Assembly (NCBI GenBank): GCA_018902385.1
Contig: JABSSW010000065.1
Coordinates: 22,144-86,143 of the forward strand
Direction of reading: 5' to 3'
Origin: Physcia stellaris
Lineage: Eukaryota; Ascomycota; Lecanoromycetes; Caliciales; Physciaceae
Length of the DNA: 64,000 nucleotides
Position numbers and translations under genes: made by a program. The stretch's first letter is position 1, and each line of letters opens with the position of its first letter. This document shows, piece by piece, positions 23,401 through 34,019 of this stretch. The notes under the pieces were generated by a model. That model did not search any database. It saw only the letters and a program-made list of their open reading frames with translations, and was not told the DNA's origin.

Positions 23401-23561
23401 CTGCTGGCTGTAGACCCCTCGTTTGGCCTATTTTGTTTCGAGCTCTGCTCCGCACTTGCACCCTCAGTCTTTGAATCAGTGACGCCGTCGAGCGAGTAGC
23501 CTGGTGGTTCCGCGTCTGCCTGGGGGTTCGGCTTTGAACGTTTCCGCGGTCGCGGTGGCAT
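20442..23561 (-). CDS. Large fungal alpha/beta-hydrolase (lipase-like) protein, uncharacterised
   Basis: Eight minus-strand exons give 842 residues: 23561-23379, 23331-22952, 22907-22070, 21954-21859, 21812-21270, 21037-20958, 20908-20759, 20700-20442. Residues 1-430 or so are disordered and rich in Ser, Thr, Pro and Lys, with recurring Trp-aromatic patches (TWYGGTW, GWMGWF, SWLGFW, GWAFW). The hydrolase-like part holds IGVHGYFPAP, GQPTGTSMRFANGAA and a nucleophile-elbow-like ACHSQGV (Ser586), then IGSIDDQLVSLE (likely acid), HPYIFRAVFVDGRIHAPNF and ISDHGLIRELSIPLAGSLYGGEGHSRLY. The C terminus is a conserved helical LPFAMRGLLEEDYVRTEL region. Such proteins are widespread in Pezizomycotina and I believe often annotated as mitochondrial membrane proteins; function is unknown to me. 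Introns 1 and 2 (47 and 44 nt) are the least certain. Confidence 0.82.
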
Positions 23562-23878
23562 TAAGGAATTCCTAGCGGCCTTCTCTAAGTTTCGGAAGTA
23601 TTCCTTGTGATACAGGTGACTCACGGTGGAGAAGATATTCTAGGTTACAGTGAGATGCGTCCATGACAATGAGGTCGATGATCACCGCGGTGAGCGAGCG
23701 AGCGTAATGGCACATGCAAGGTTCCTGGCGGGAGCTAAATCCAGGCACCACTTTTAGCCTGGACGCTAGTGGTTATGTTACAATCATACAACCCCACACA
23801 TTTTATTTGAGAAAATTTGGCTCCCAGTGATTGAGGACTAAGAGCGGCCAGACTTGTTGGCTCATCGGCGAGGCCAGG
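23562..23878. promoter_or_regulatory. Divergent promoter (hydrolase-like gene / SPB1)
   Basis: About 317 bases separate the divergent start codons, so both promoters lie here. A C- and G-rich stretch around 23680-23720 contains the short repeat GAGCGAGCGAGCG. No factor site is assigned. Confidence 0.5.
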
Positions 23879-26638
23879 ATGGGTATGCAAAAGAAGGTCA
23901 GAGACTACGTATGGTCGTCGCCGTGTACTTATAGGCTAAAAACTTTCTAGCATGGAAAAGGTCGACTCGATAAGTGGTACAAGCAGTTCCGTTCCTTTCA
24001 AAGCCGCAGCATAATAAGATGTATTGTACAGGTATAAGCTTGCGAAAGAAAAAGGGTATAGAGCAAGGGCGGCATTCAAGCTTATACAACTCAACCGCCG
24101 ATATGGATTCTTGGAGAAAAGCAAGGTTCTGCTCGACCTTTGCGCAGCGCCCGGTGTTCGTCAAGTGGCTCCCCAGGTAGCTTTGTAAAGCTGACGATCT
24201 AGTCATGGTGTCAAGTCGCTGCAGAGACGATGCCAGCCAGCAGCCTTATTGTCGGTGTCGATCTAGCCCCCATCAAACCGATTCCCAGAACAATCACATT
24301 CCAGAGTGACATAACTACGGATAAATGTAGAGCCACCATTCGACAGCACCTCAAGACGTGGAAGGCGGATACTGTCTTGCACGACGGTGCTCCCAACGTA
24401 GGTGTTGCTTGGGTCCAGGACGCCTTCTCGCAGGCAGAATTAGCGCTCCAAGCCCTCAAATTAGCCACCGATTTCCTCATCGAAGGAGGCACATTTGTCA
24501 CAAAAGTGTTCAGATCAAAAGACTATAATGCTTTACTATGGGTCTTCAACCAGCTCTTTACCAAGGTCGAAGCGACAAAACCTCCATCGTCAAGAAACGT
24601 TTCAGCTGAGATATTTGTCGTATGCAGGGGTTTCAAGGCTCCCAAACGGATAGACCCTAAATTCCTTGATCCTCGATCTGTCTTCGCTGAATTGACAGCG
24701 CCTACTCCAAATAACGAAGCAAAGGTCTTCAACCCCGAGAAGAAGAAGCGCAAGCGTGAAGGCTATGAGGAAGGCGATTACATTCAATTCAAGGAAGCCA
24801 CAGCGAGTGAATTTATCCAGACAACTGATCCTATAGCTATGCTCGGTACCCTCAACAAACTTTCATTCATGCAGCCCCCGAATGGCGATATCGCTCTGGC
24901 AGCCCTTGACAAGCTGCCTGAAACTACGAAGGAAGTTAGAGACTGCTGTCAAGACTTGAAGGTTTTGGGACGTAAAGAGTTTCGCGTGCTCTTGCGTTGG
25001 CGGTTGAAAGCTCGCGAAATCTTTGGCTTTGTTGCCAAAAAGAAGACTGAAGACGGTAAGGAGGATGAGGAAGTGGCCGAGGTGCTCCCAATGGACGAAG
25101 AGCTTCGGATACAGGAAGAGGTGCAGCAAATGAATGAGAGGGAGAGCACTCGCCGGAAGAGGGAAAGGAAACGGGACAATGAAAGGAAGCAAAAAGAGAT
25201 CATACGAATGCAGCTGCACATGATAACGCCAACGGAAATTGGAATGGAACAAGCCGGACCTAATGGTGAAGATTCGATGTTTGCATTAGCGGCGGTAGAC
25301 CGGGCTGGTGCAATTGAACGAGTGGTGAAAGGCAAAATGGCCGTAGAAGCTCCACAGCCCGAGGAAGAAACCAGTGAGAGAGAAGACGAGAGCGACCCAG
25401 AAGAGGACAAGCTTGACAGGGAGCTTGATGAGCTGTATAATCAATACCAAGAACGTAAATCTGCAGCCGATGCAAAGTATCGAGCGAAGAAATCACGCAA
25501 GGAGCACGAGGATGGCGATTGGGAAGGGTTTTCCGACGACCAAAAGGAAGTGTCAGAGCGATATGAAGCAGATGACTCAGATACTTCTGATGAAGAAACC
25601 GAAAGGGGGAACAAACCCAGATTGATGCTGCAACATAACGCGAGCTCCGCTGTGGCCAGTAACGGCCTTACAAGACGAGCATCCACGTTTTTCCAGCAAG
25701 ACATCTTCAAAGACATTGGGGGCATAACTGTAGACGACGCTGAAGATAGCGCAATCCACATGGAAAGCGAAGACGATGACCCAGAAGCCAGTTTACTGAC
25801 GGCCAAATCACCTGACAAACTCGACGCGGTTTTGCAACCTACTGGGCATGGGTCGTCAAAAACATTGCCGGATCCAACACCTGGGCATGGGTTCCAACGA
25901 CCCATGGCTCAAGAATCAGACGAGGAAGCCAAAAATCACAAACGTGATGGAGAATTCGAAGTCGTGCGAGATCCTGGGACGAGCGAATGGGATCGTCAGG
26001 CCGAAGCAAGAAAAGATGGATACTTAGGTAAGTAGCAGGTGATTTTGCAATTATGAGATTGCAGGAGTTCATTGTGCCCTACAGATATCGATATCATAAC
26101 GGCAGAAGCGATGACACTGGCACAGCAGATTGCCTCCGGTGAGAAAACCAAGCATGATCTTGTGGATGACGGTTTCAATAAGTATACATTTCAATACCGA
26201 GATGGTCTACCCGAGTGGTTCCTTGACGACGAAGGCAAGCATAGCAAGCCGCACCGCCCTATTAGCGCAGCTGGCGCTGCCGCAATCAAAGAAAAGCTTC
26301 GTGCTCTTAATGCTCGTCCCATTAAGAAAGTCCGAGAAGCCAAGGATCGCAAGAAATTCAGAGCAGCTCAAAGATTAGAAAAGCTTCGCAAGAAGTCCGC
26401 TTTAGTAGCTGACGATGAGGCAATTTCGGAGAAGGACAAAGCGCAAAACATAGCAAAACTAATGAGCAAGGCAGCCAAGAAGAAGCCTAAACAGCAAGTC
26501 AAAGTTGTTGTAGCGAGAGGAGCAAACCGCGGGATATCCGGTCGCCCCGGCGGAGTCAAGGGCAAATACAAGATTGTTGATGCTCGTCTTAAGAAAGATG
26601 TCAGAGCTGAGAAAAGACTCGCAAAAAAGAGGAAATAG
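23879..26638 (+). CDS. SPB1: 27S pre-rRNA (guanosine-2'-O-) methyltransferase Spb1
   Basis: Spb1 is a nucleolar FtsJ-family enzyme that 2'-O-methylates the 25S rRNA A-loop and is needed for 60S maturation. Five exons (23879-23896, 23951-23976, 24032-24155, 24203-26027, 26085-26638) give 848 residues, close to the family length. The first exon codes only six residues (MGMQKK); joined, the N terminus reads [20 protein letters not shown]. The SAM motif is [15 protein letters not shown], followed by [23 protein letters not shown] and [14 protein letters not shown], covering the K-D-K-E catalytic set. Long acidic and Lys-rich coiled segments follow, then the Spb1 C-terminal domain ([34 protein letters not shown]) and a very basic tail. 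Intron 3 uses a GTTCGT donor. The 3' end lies 40 bases from the convergent JMJD7-like gene. Confidence 0.95.
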
Positions 26639-26677
26639 ATTGGTTATCATTAGTTGTGTCCAAGAGTGGCACTAACC

Positions 26678-28110
26678 TTACTTGCCGTCAGGGAGCACTG
26701 ACAGCCCCCTTTGTCGCCATCGAGGATATCGTATGCAAAAATCGTTCAAAGGATACAATGAGCCACTAAAATCCATGTCGTACCTTTGCAACAAATCAGG
26801 AATGTCCTCCTCTGGAAGTCTTCACGTACCAATAATTTACACTGCAGCAGAAGCCTTCCGCAGCGCAGCTTTGTGAAACTTTATGATACCTCATTCGTTA
26901 AGCTGTTGTGATCAATGGGGTTTGAAAGGTGGAACGACCCTTACCATAAAGCTGGTAAGTATAATAGGTCCCCTGGGTCAAGTGTGACTCTTAATGGTCG
27001 GCTGAGATAAGAGAACGGAGTCTGATTCTCCTCCGGGTTGTCAGGATCCCAGGTGGCGAAAGGGACAGCACGAATTGGTTGCTCGGGTACAAGGTCCAGC
27101 TGCGGAACACCACCGGTTAGAGGATACATAGTAGCCAAAGTCCATGTTCGCCAAAAAAGCTGGATCAAGAGTCTAATACGTGCTGATGCCCAGTCTCGGA
27201 ATCCAATCTCTGATACGCTGCGCATGGAACCATCTTCTCATTGATACAGGGCGCTTCCACCGGCGGCATGAGAACGAAGTGCTTCTATTCGGATTTGGAA
27301 ATTAGAAATGTTCATTCAACATGGTGTCTTGTGGGTCTGTTTCTACTGAGCTACGAATTTAGGTTTTCCATGAGAGGGGCTGAGGAATTGGTAGGACCCG
27401 TCAAAGATATGGAGCAAATTTCGAAATCTACACACCGAGCCAACGATCTGGCAGTAAATGTTCTCATAATTGTCTCTATGAAGAGCGGTCACACTACTAC
27501 TGTTGCCAATCCAGAGGTTGATGGCATCCGGGCTTTGACCTAAAGCGATACGAGCCCACGGTATATCTGTTTCGACGTCGCTGTAGAGGCTGGAATACTC
27601 GTCTCTCAGATTGTCGTTCTCTGTTACGAAAAAGTGCACGCTTAGCCTTGATCAAAGTACACCTCTGCACTCAGCTGACCTACGTGTCTGTGCGTACCGG
27701 ACGTTCCCTGGCTGCTGATGCATCTCTCGTACTAGAACATGATCAAGGAACTCATCGAAGGCTTCATGTGTAGTATATGGCATGGCCAAGTATGAACAAC
27801 CGTCTGAGGGGCTTTGGACGATTGAATCAGCATTTCCGAAAGGTGTCATTGCGACCTCGACAGGTTGGTTTCCCATTTTCTGCTTCAAGTAATCTGCATT
27901 CCATTTTTGACTTGCTGCCCAGTGGGAAATTCCTTTTCGCACCACAAAGGGTCTATTCGATGCCACGCTTCGCATGAACTCCAACGGAGTGGGTGCCTCG
28001 CTTCGCTCGTCTAGAAAGTCTGCGTTCAACTCATGATAGGATGTCAAGAGCTCTGCAATAGCTTGGCTTGCTGATTTGGAAGGTCCATTAAGATCAGAAT
28101 GGGATGACAT
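26678..28110 (-). CDS. JmjC-domain protein of JMJD7 type (2-oxoglutarate oxygenase)
   Basis: JMJD7 in animals is an Fe(II)/2-oxoglutarate lysyl hydroxylase of DRG GTPases; fungal relatives share the fold. Six minus-strand exons give 345 residues: 28110-27684, 27620-27436, 27284-27180, 27099-26945, 26889-26830, 26783-26678. The iron-binding triad is visible as His190-x-Asp192 in TALHRDNYENIY and His293 in LYLPALWYHKVSQSC. Other family landmarks are RPFVVRKGISHW, QNDNLRDEYSSL, DAINLWIGNS, KHFVLMPPV, VPFATWDPD, RVTLDPGDLLYLPALW and NYWYDMDFSGSLY. Every splice junction restores one of these motifs. The end after SLYPLNDF is less conserved and may be wrong. It is convergent with SPB1 and divergent from the DUF3176 gene. 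Confidence 0.9.
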
Positions 28111-28489
28111 GTCTGTGTAATGGGTACAAAACTGGTGGAGGTTTCAGGAGAGAACACATAAGAGCATATAATTCATCTTGGTAATTGCTTCCACACAACA
28201 AAATTTTCTTACCGTTCACCAAGCATACCTCAAGGTAAGGTAGTCCCCGAATGCTGTTTCACTCGGTGGATTGATTGGAGCAGTACGGCTAACAGTCACG
28301 CTAGTCTGAAATTAACCTAATGGATGAAGCTAGCGAATCATACAGCTGGCTTTAAAAGGGTGGGCACGCGGACATTATGACTATTTTCCTGAACTTCTCT
28401 ATCTCTCGGCCCTCTCATATGGACGCAAATTCTTAGACATACAAGAAGGCTGGTCCAGAACAAAGGTTCTTCCATAACTACGCCCAAGT
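28111..28489. promoter_or_regulatory. Divergent promoter (JMJD7-like / DUF3176 gene)
   Basis: About 379 bases separate the two divergent start codons. A TATA-like TTTAAAA at 28351-28357 lies about 130 bases upstream of the plus-strand start. An inverted CCTCAAGG-type palindrome (ACCTCAAGGTAAGGT) sits near 28228-28243. Roles are inferred only from position. Confidence 0.5.
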
Positions 28490-30251
28490 ATGGAGGCCAG
28501 CAATGGGTCTGATGGTGGGGCAGACTCTAGCACTCCCTTACTCAAGACAAAACCTTCACGTCATGCCTTCTCTCTTCTTGATCGGCTATCAAGCCTACTT
28601 CAAGATTGGTGGTTATGGGAGATCCTTGGAGCGATAACGTGTGTTTTAGCTCTCTCAATCATTCTTATAATCTTAGCTATTTATGATTCACGTTCACTCC
28701 CCGACTGGCCATCCGTTTTCACAGTACGAGATTTTTCAATCTCCCCGTTCCCAATTTCGAGCTGAATTGAGCATCAGATCAACTCCGTACTCTCATTCTT
28801 GGCAACCATAGCGAAACTCTCCTTGTCATCCGCTGTAGGGGCCGCGATCAGCCAATCTAAATGGCTCTGGTACCGCCAATCAGAGCCGCGTAGACTTCAA
28901 GATCTTCAACTTTTCGATGATGCGAGCAGAGGGCCCTTGGGGGCAGCGCAATTGATAGTAAGCCTACGAGCAAGGTAGGCACAAACCGTCGCGACTACCA
29001 AAACATTGCTGAAGTCTAGCAAGGCACTTGGCATTTATGGGTGCTATCATCTCCATCTTGATCTTGCTTTTTGATCCGTTCTTGCAGCAGGTCGTCGTTT
29101 ATCCTAGCTGTCTTGTTCCCTCCGAAAAACCGGCTGTCATTGTACGGTCTGAGAGGTACGGGGCACGTAGCTATGAAGGTCTACCGCTTCCTTCCGTGGT
29201 TGACCTGTCTATGAAAGCTGCGATATACAATGGAGTTTTCGCTATTGGGAATGATGCCGAGAGTAATATCCAATATAGCTGCTCCACGGGCAACTGTACA
29301 TGGCCAGAATTCTCCTCTCTGGCCGTGTGTAGCAAATGCGAGAACATCACCTCTCTCGTAGAGAAGTCATGCAATGACTCCGGGTGTTACATGCTCTCCT
29401 TGCCCAACGGCCCTACACTGTCTGGTCTTGGCGGTCAAATCAATGCTAGTACCACCAACATCTCGTCTAGTCTCAATCAGATCCAGGCTTCGGTATTCAA
29501 ATTTTCTTCCCTAATCTCCAAGCGGATCAAGGACCCAGATGATGCTTTGGCGATGGAATGTGCAATGTGGTATTGTGTGCAGACTTACCAAGCATCCGTT
29601 GAAGATGCCATGATAAATCAGCATATCCTCAGGTCATGGCGCAATGATTCGGCAACACTGGGCCAATCATCAGACCTCATTTACAATGTCTCAGCTTCCA
29701 GTCCAAATGCCGGACTCAATCCAACAATCTTTGAGGTGTCTCATTTGGCAGCAGCAGCATTGAATAGCTTCATGTCCGAGACTTTCACAGGGAGTGGTGG
29801 TATCAATAATACTGGTCCGGCATTCTCATCAGATGTCATTCAAGCTCTGTACAATACCGATAATCTCACGGCGAGAATTGAAAACCTAGCCATCTCTATG
29901 ACCAACAATATACGTCAACAGAATGATAGTGTGGCAAGTCCATGGCACGGTACTGCTTGGAAAGGCGAAACCTACGTACATGTGCGCTGGGCATGGCTCT
30001 CTTTTCCTGTGACCGTTGCAGTACTGGCGCTCCTCTTTTTGTTTGGATCCATCATCGAGACGGCGCATCGAGATATCCTGGTCTGGAAATCAAGCAATCT
30101 GGCACTTCTCTTTCACGGGCAAGACCTTGAACTGACGGAACCACCGATGATCCATGTCAATAAAGCGAGTCGAATGGCTCAAATGGCGAAAGATGTTAAG
30201 CTACACTTGACGCAGACCCTAGATAAGGATTGGAAACTGGTACAGCGGTAA
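28490..30251 (+). CDS. DUF3176 integral membrane protein
   Basis: Three exons (28490-28723, 28778-28974, 29024-30251) give 552 residues. The layout is that of the fungal DUF3176 family, whose function is unknown: a cytosolic head, helix WLWEILGAITCVLALSIILI, the conserved SVLSFLATIAKLSLSSAVGA and SQSKWLWYR region, DDASRGPLGA, a further helix LAFMGAIISILILLFDPFLQQ, a long extracytosolic domain with paired cysteines (CSTGNCTWPEF, CSKCENITS, CNDSGCY) and many N-glycosylation sites, then a last helix WLSFPVTVAVLALLFLFGS and a cytosolic tail. The CxxGNCTWP motif is a hallmark of the family. Length is within the usual range. Such genes are often numerous and variable in fungi. Confidence 0.88.
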
Positions 30252-30315
30252 ATAAGATCTCAAACATAGCCTGCCTCCTTATCGAGGGGTTTCCATCCTA
30301 TGATTCAGACTGGCC

Positions 30316-31034
30316 TTAACGATCATCGCTCGAACAGACGGTGAAATCGAAAGATTTCTCCTCCTGTATCACAAGTGTCTTAAGGATAAGCTCCTCAACA
30401 TATTCAGGCTCTGCATCGCCTTGGGCTTGCTTGCACTGCTTCCCGCAAGCTCTTGGATTTCCTCTGTGTATGAAGATGTTTCGAGGGCAAATATAAGTCT
30501 GCTCCTTCTTCCATGTAGGGTAGTACTTGACATCCACTTCCGAGCTGTGGCTTCGCGAAATGTCCTCAATCGCCTCCAGCTCGTAAGCCTTGTGTACGGA
30601 CTTCACAACTTTCAAGTAGGCCTTATCGCGGATCCACTTTTCCAAAGAAGGTATCTGGAAATATCTTGCTTCTAAAGACGTGAGAGTCAGCTGGTAGATA
30701 CTTGGGCGACAAAAAATGGGATGGAAAAAGATTTGATGGGATGACGATCATAACTATTAGAAGCTTCTCTTACGCTCTAGTACGCCGAGATACTGCCGAT
30801 GATCGTGACCTTTTGCGTTGTCGTAAAAAGAGGAAAAGTCCCGTGACGGAGGTATTTCAGAACATGCTCAAAGGTATCAGGATCAGCATCGACGAAGTAG
30901 GACCCGTCCATCAGCAAATCGCCTTCCCAAGGACCGGAAATGAGTGCGGAGAAGAATCCGCTCTTGGACAGGGTATCTCTCGTGGTGGTAAACATCCGCT
31001 CGCCAACCTTGAGATTGAGTGGCGTGGCTGCCAT
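30316..31034 (-). CDS. BTB/POZ (KCTD-like) domain protein with an apparent frameshift
   Basis: Minus-strand exons 31034-30774 and 30671-30316. The N-terminal 90 residues form a T1-type BTB domain (LNLKVGERMFTTTRDTLSKS, FFSALISGPWEGD, DGSYFVDADPDTFEHVLKYLRHGTFPLF), used for oligomerisation and often as an adaptor for cullin-3 ligases. After LF the frame must change by one base to read the expected YDNAKGHDHRQYLGVLE. The shift falls in a T5 run (plus-strand A5 at 30825-30829), as if one T were missing. After the intron QARYFQIPSLEKWI continues in the right phase. As it stands the first exon's frame ends after 85 residues. It may be a sequencing or assembly error or a recent mutation. The 3' end lies about 64 bases from the convergent DUF3176 gene. 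Confidence 0.75.
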
Positions 31035-32156
31035 GAGAAGGGCTCTTGGGGTAAAAAGGACCTAAGTAATGATTATGCTAGATGATTCTGGGGAGGCTGG
31101 AGTGTTTATAACGATGGTCAACCTGACAGCTGAAAGAGAAAAGAATCAATGCAGATATCCGCACGGGACCACCGGATAACGGCGATATGTCCTCCACCGC
31201 TGCAACATTGACTTCTTTCCAGTGTATGCACAGCTCAAAGACGCTCGCGTGGCAAATACTACAGTACATCGGGCCTAATGAAACAAGATCTTGTAACAAT
31301 GCGTCCATGAACATTCGAGCAAAGTGCAATACTTGCAAATGGCCAAACAGACAGCGATGTATGAGAATCCAAGATAAAGCAAAGCAAGAGGCTGTACATA
31401 CCCTTGGCACATACATGAGGGATCACGGGACAAACAAGTATACCTAGACTTGAACCATGGAGTCGCAAACGCCTGGTCCCATAAGCAGAGAAGAGCCACG
31501 TATTCTGCACTACGCCATTTTGAACCGACGGCGTGTGTATTTCATCTTTCTTTCTTTTTGTCGGCTTTGGTACTCGTGACGCCCAGAAGTGAGCTTAAAT
31601 GAGGGTTAGGGTTGGCTGTTACTGGCCGCTTGGAAATGTCTGATTTTTGCATGGCTCAAAACAGTGAAACGAAGCAATTGCGCTGTCAAAATTGCCATCA
31701 ATTCTTAACTAATCTGATGGTGATATGGGAAATATTGATTGAAGTATTGGGCATTCTGTAGAGATGGTAAGCGAGCAGTAGCCGCTAACCCTGAACCCTA
31801 ACGCTAAAGCTCACTTCTGGGCGACACGAGTACCTGGCTAAATTGCCTTCCACGTAATAAACGAGCTAGCCTCTCTTAGCTGTAATATTCGTCAAAGCTA
31901 AACTCGATCGAGCAAGCAAAAGCGATGAAAAATGCAAGGGGCATCCAGGGTCCCATCGTGATCAACACCACGTGCTTGGCTTGTCTGAGAATACTGGACG
32001 CAGCAAAGATATCTACATCCCTAATCTGTTCACGCTTGACACATGTGAAATAGATCACCGAAGCCCATTGTACCTTTGCAGAGTCCAGACTCCGCCGTTG
32101 ATGTCAGACGCAGCCTTTACACTTCACTGACGCTGGATGAGGCACACGAGCCAGAC
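31035..32156. other. Intergenic region containing a MITE-like element
   Basis: This is the divergent interval between the BTB gene and the histidine acid phosphatase gene, so it includes both promoters. The centre is taken by the inverted-repeat element listed separately. Small open frames near 31187-31510 are unconvincing. Confidence 0.5.
31569..31834. mobile_element. MITE-like non-autonomous DNA element (inverted terminal repeats)
   Basis: The left end (GGTACTCGTGACGCCCAGAA, then GTGAGCTTAA) and the right end read backwards (GGTACTCGTGTCGCCCAGAA, then GTGAGCTTTA) match at nearly all of the first 30 bases. Similarity continues weakly for about 30 more bases, where both arms carry TTAGGGTT-like motifs. 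The 266-bp element has no coding capacity. I see no clear target-site duplication (left flank CGGCTTT, right flank TGGCTAA). A transposon relic with terminal inverted repeats is the best reading; family not assigned. Confidence 0.7.
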
Positions 32157-34019
32157 ATGGCCCATCTGGGGCTGCTTCGGGGCAAGCGAGTATATAGACA
32201 TCAATCTCGCTTCTCGCAATCGAAAGGTCACTGTAAGGTTACCTCTCTGTACACTCCACTTGCTCTTGTCATGCTCGTCCTCTTCTCTTTGGCCCTTGTG
32301 GCATTGTGGATGACTCCTACGTAAGTCGTTGGCTGTGCTTCTGAGTACTTTCCATTAGTCAAGCCGCAGTAAGAAAGATATGGTGAGCGTGTTGTATACA
32401 TGCTGAAGGCCGCATGCTCCAGCACGTTGCCATTCGCGCAGCAGTTCCTTAACCATCTGCTATCCTGGACATCTTTTCCACTTTCTCGTTTCCCCTCGCT
32501 AGAGCCGGTCCTCTTCCAGACCTAACTTATCATCGTAGGGAGTCCACATCGTTCGAGAGCCGTGCAAATAGTTGTGACACCATTCAACATGGCTTCCAGT
32601 GCCGACCACAAACATCGCATTACTGGGGCCAGTACTCGCCATACTTCTCCGTGCCTTCGTCGATCTCGCCGGATATCCCTAATGGATGCAAAGTCAACAT
32701 GGTTCAGATACTAGCTAGACATGGCGCTCGGGACCCGACTGCTTCGAAAACGGCCTCTTACAACAAGACGATACAGAAGATCAAATCACAGGTCAAGCAG
32801 TTTTCTGGCGACTATGCGTTTCTAAAGGGCTACAGCTACACCCTTGGAGCCGATCAGCTCACATTGTTCGGCAAGCAAGAGATGGTCAATTCAGGTATTA
32901 AGTTTTATGATCGCTACCAATCACTGGCAAAGCGGTTAGACCCTTTCGTCAGAGCATCGGGCGAAACCCGAGTCGTCGAGTCTGCGCAGAAATTCACGCA
33001 AGGCTACCATCAAGCCAAAGTAGCGGATCCTAGCGCGAGGAACAAAGGTGCCTATCCTCTCAACGTACTAGTGATCAGCGAAGCCGACGGAGTCAACAAT
33101 ACGTAAGTTCTTATCAAACTACATGTTTTCAGAAACCGCCATACTAACGTAGCGAAAGATTAAATCATGGATTGTGCACTGCCTTTGAGGACGATGCACC
33201 ATTCAACCAAACCGCCGCCGCCGCGCAAGCCACCTGGCTCAAGATCTTTACTCCTAAGATCACAGCTCGACTCAACGCCGATCTTCCCGGTGCCAACTTG
33301 AGTACCAGTGAGACCATCTCAATCATGGATCTCTGTCCCTTCAACACTGTTGCCTCTGCTACAGGGCAGATCTCGCCTTTCTGCAATCTCTTCACCCAAG
33401 AAGAATGGCGGCAATACGATTACTACCAGAGTTTAGGAAAATACTATGGGTAAAACAAGCTTCATACCAAAAGTCTACCATTAATAGCTAATGCATGCTA
33501 CTACCTAGATACTCATCCGGCAACGCTCTGGGGCCTACTCAGGGCGTAGGCTTCACCAACGAACTGATCGCCCGCTTGACCAACACTCCGGTGAAAGACA
33601 ACACTTCATCCAATCACACCCTGGACTCCGCGAGCGCCACTTTCCCCCTCAGCAAACAGCCCGCCCTTTACGCCGACTTCAGCCACGACAACGACATGAC
33701 GGCGATCTTCAGCGCCATGGGCCTCTACAACACCACGAATCCACTCTCCAACACTTCGATGGAGACCACCGCGCAAACGCATGGGTATTCCGCCGCGTGG
33801 ACGGTGCCCTTCGCCGCGCGTGCCTACTTTGAGAAATTGAGTGTGGCGGCCCCGGGCGGGACTATGTGCGCGTCTTGGTCAATGATCGAGTGCTGCCGCT
33901 CCAGACGTGTGGGGGCGATCGGTTCGGGAGGTGTACGCTGGCGAAATTCGTCGAGAGCTTGGGTTTCGCGAGGGGAGGGGGGCGTTGGGATCAGTGCCGG
34001 ATTCGATGAATTCAGATGA
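32157..34019 (+). CDS. Histidine acid phosphatase / 3-phytase family protein with a frameshift near the C terminus
   Basis: This family hydrolyses phosphomonoesters such as phytate, usually outside the cell. Four exons (32157-32320, 32539-33102, 33159-33449, 33509-34019). A signal-anchor helix ([20 protein letters not shown]) follows a short basic head. The catalytic [10 protein letters not shown] (Arg115, His116) and the proton-donor His-Asp in [10 protein letters not shown] are present, plus many N-glycosylation sites and paired cysteines ([10 protein letters not shown]). After EKLSVAAP the open frame departs from the family. The +1 frame of the same DNA reads [18 protein letters not shown], then [16 protein letters not shown], the canonical phytase end with stop at 34007-34009. 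One base seems missing in the C/G run at 33850-33860. Unshifted, the frame runs to 34019 with an unrelated tail (509 residues). An assembly error is likely. Confidence 0.88.
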
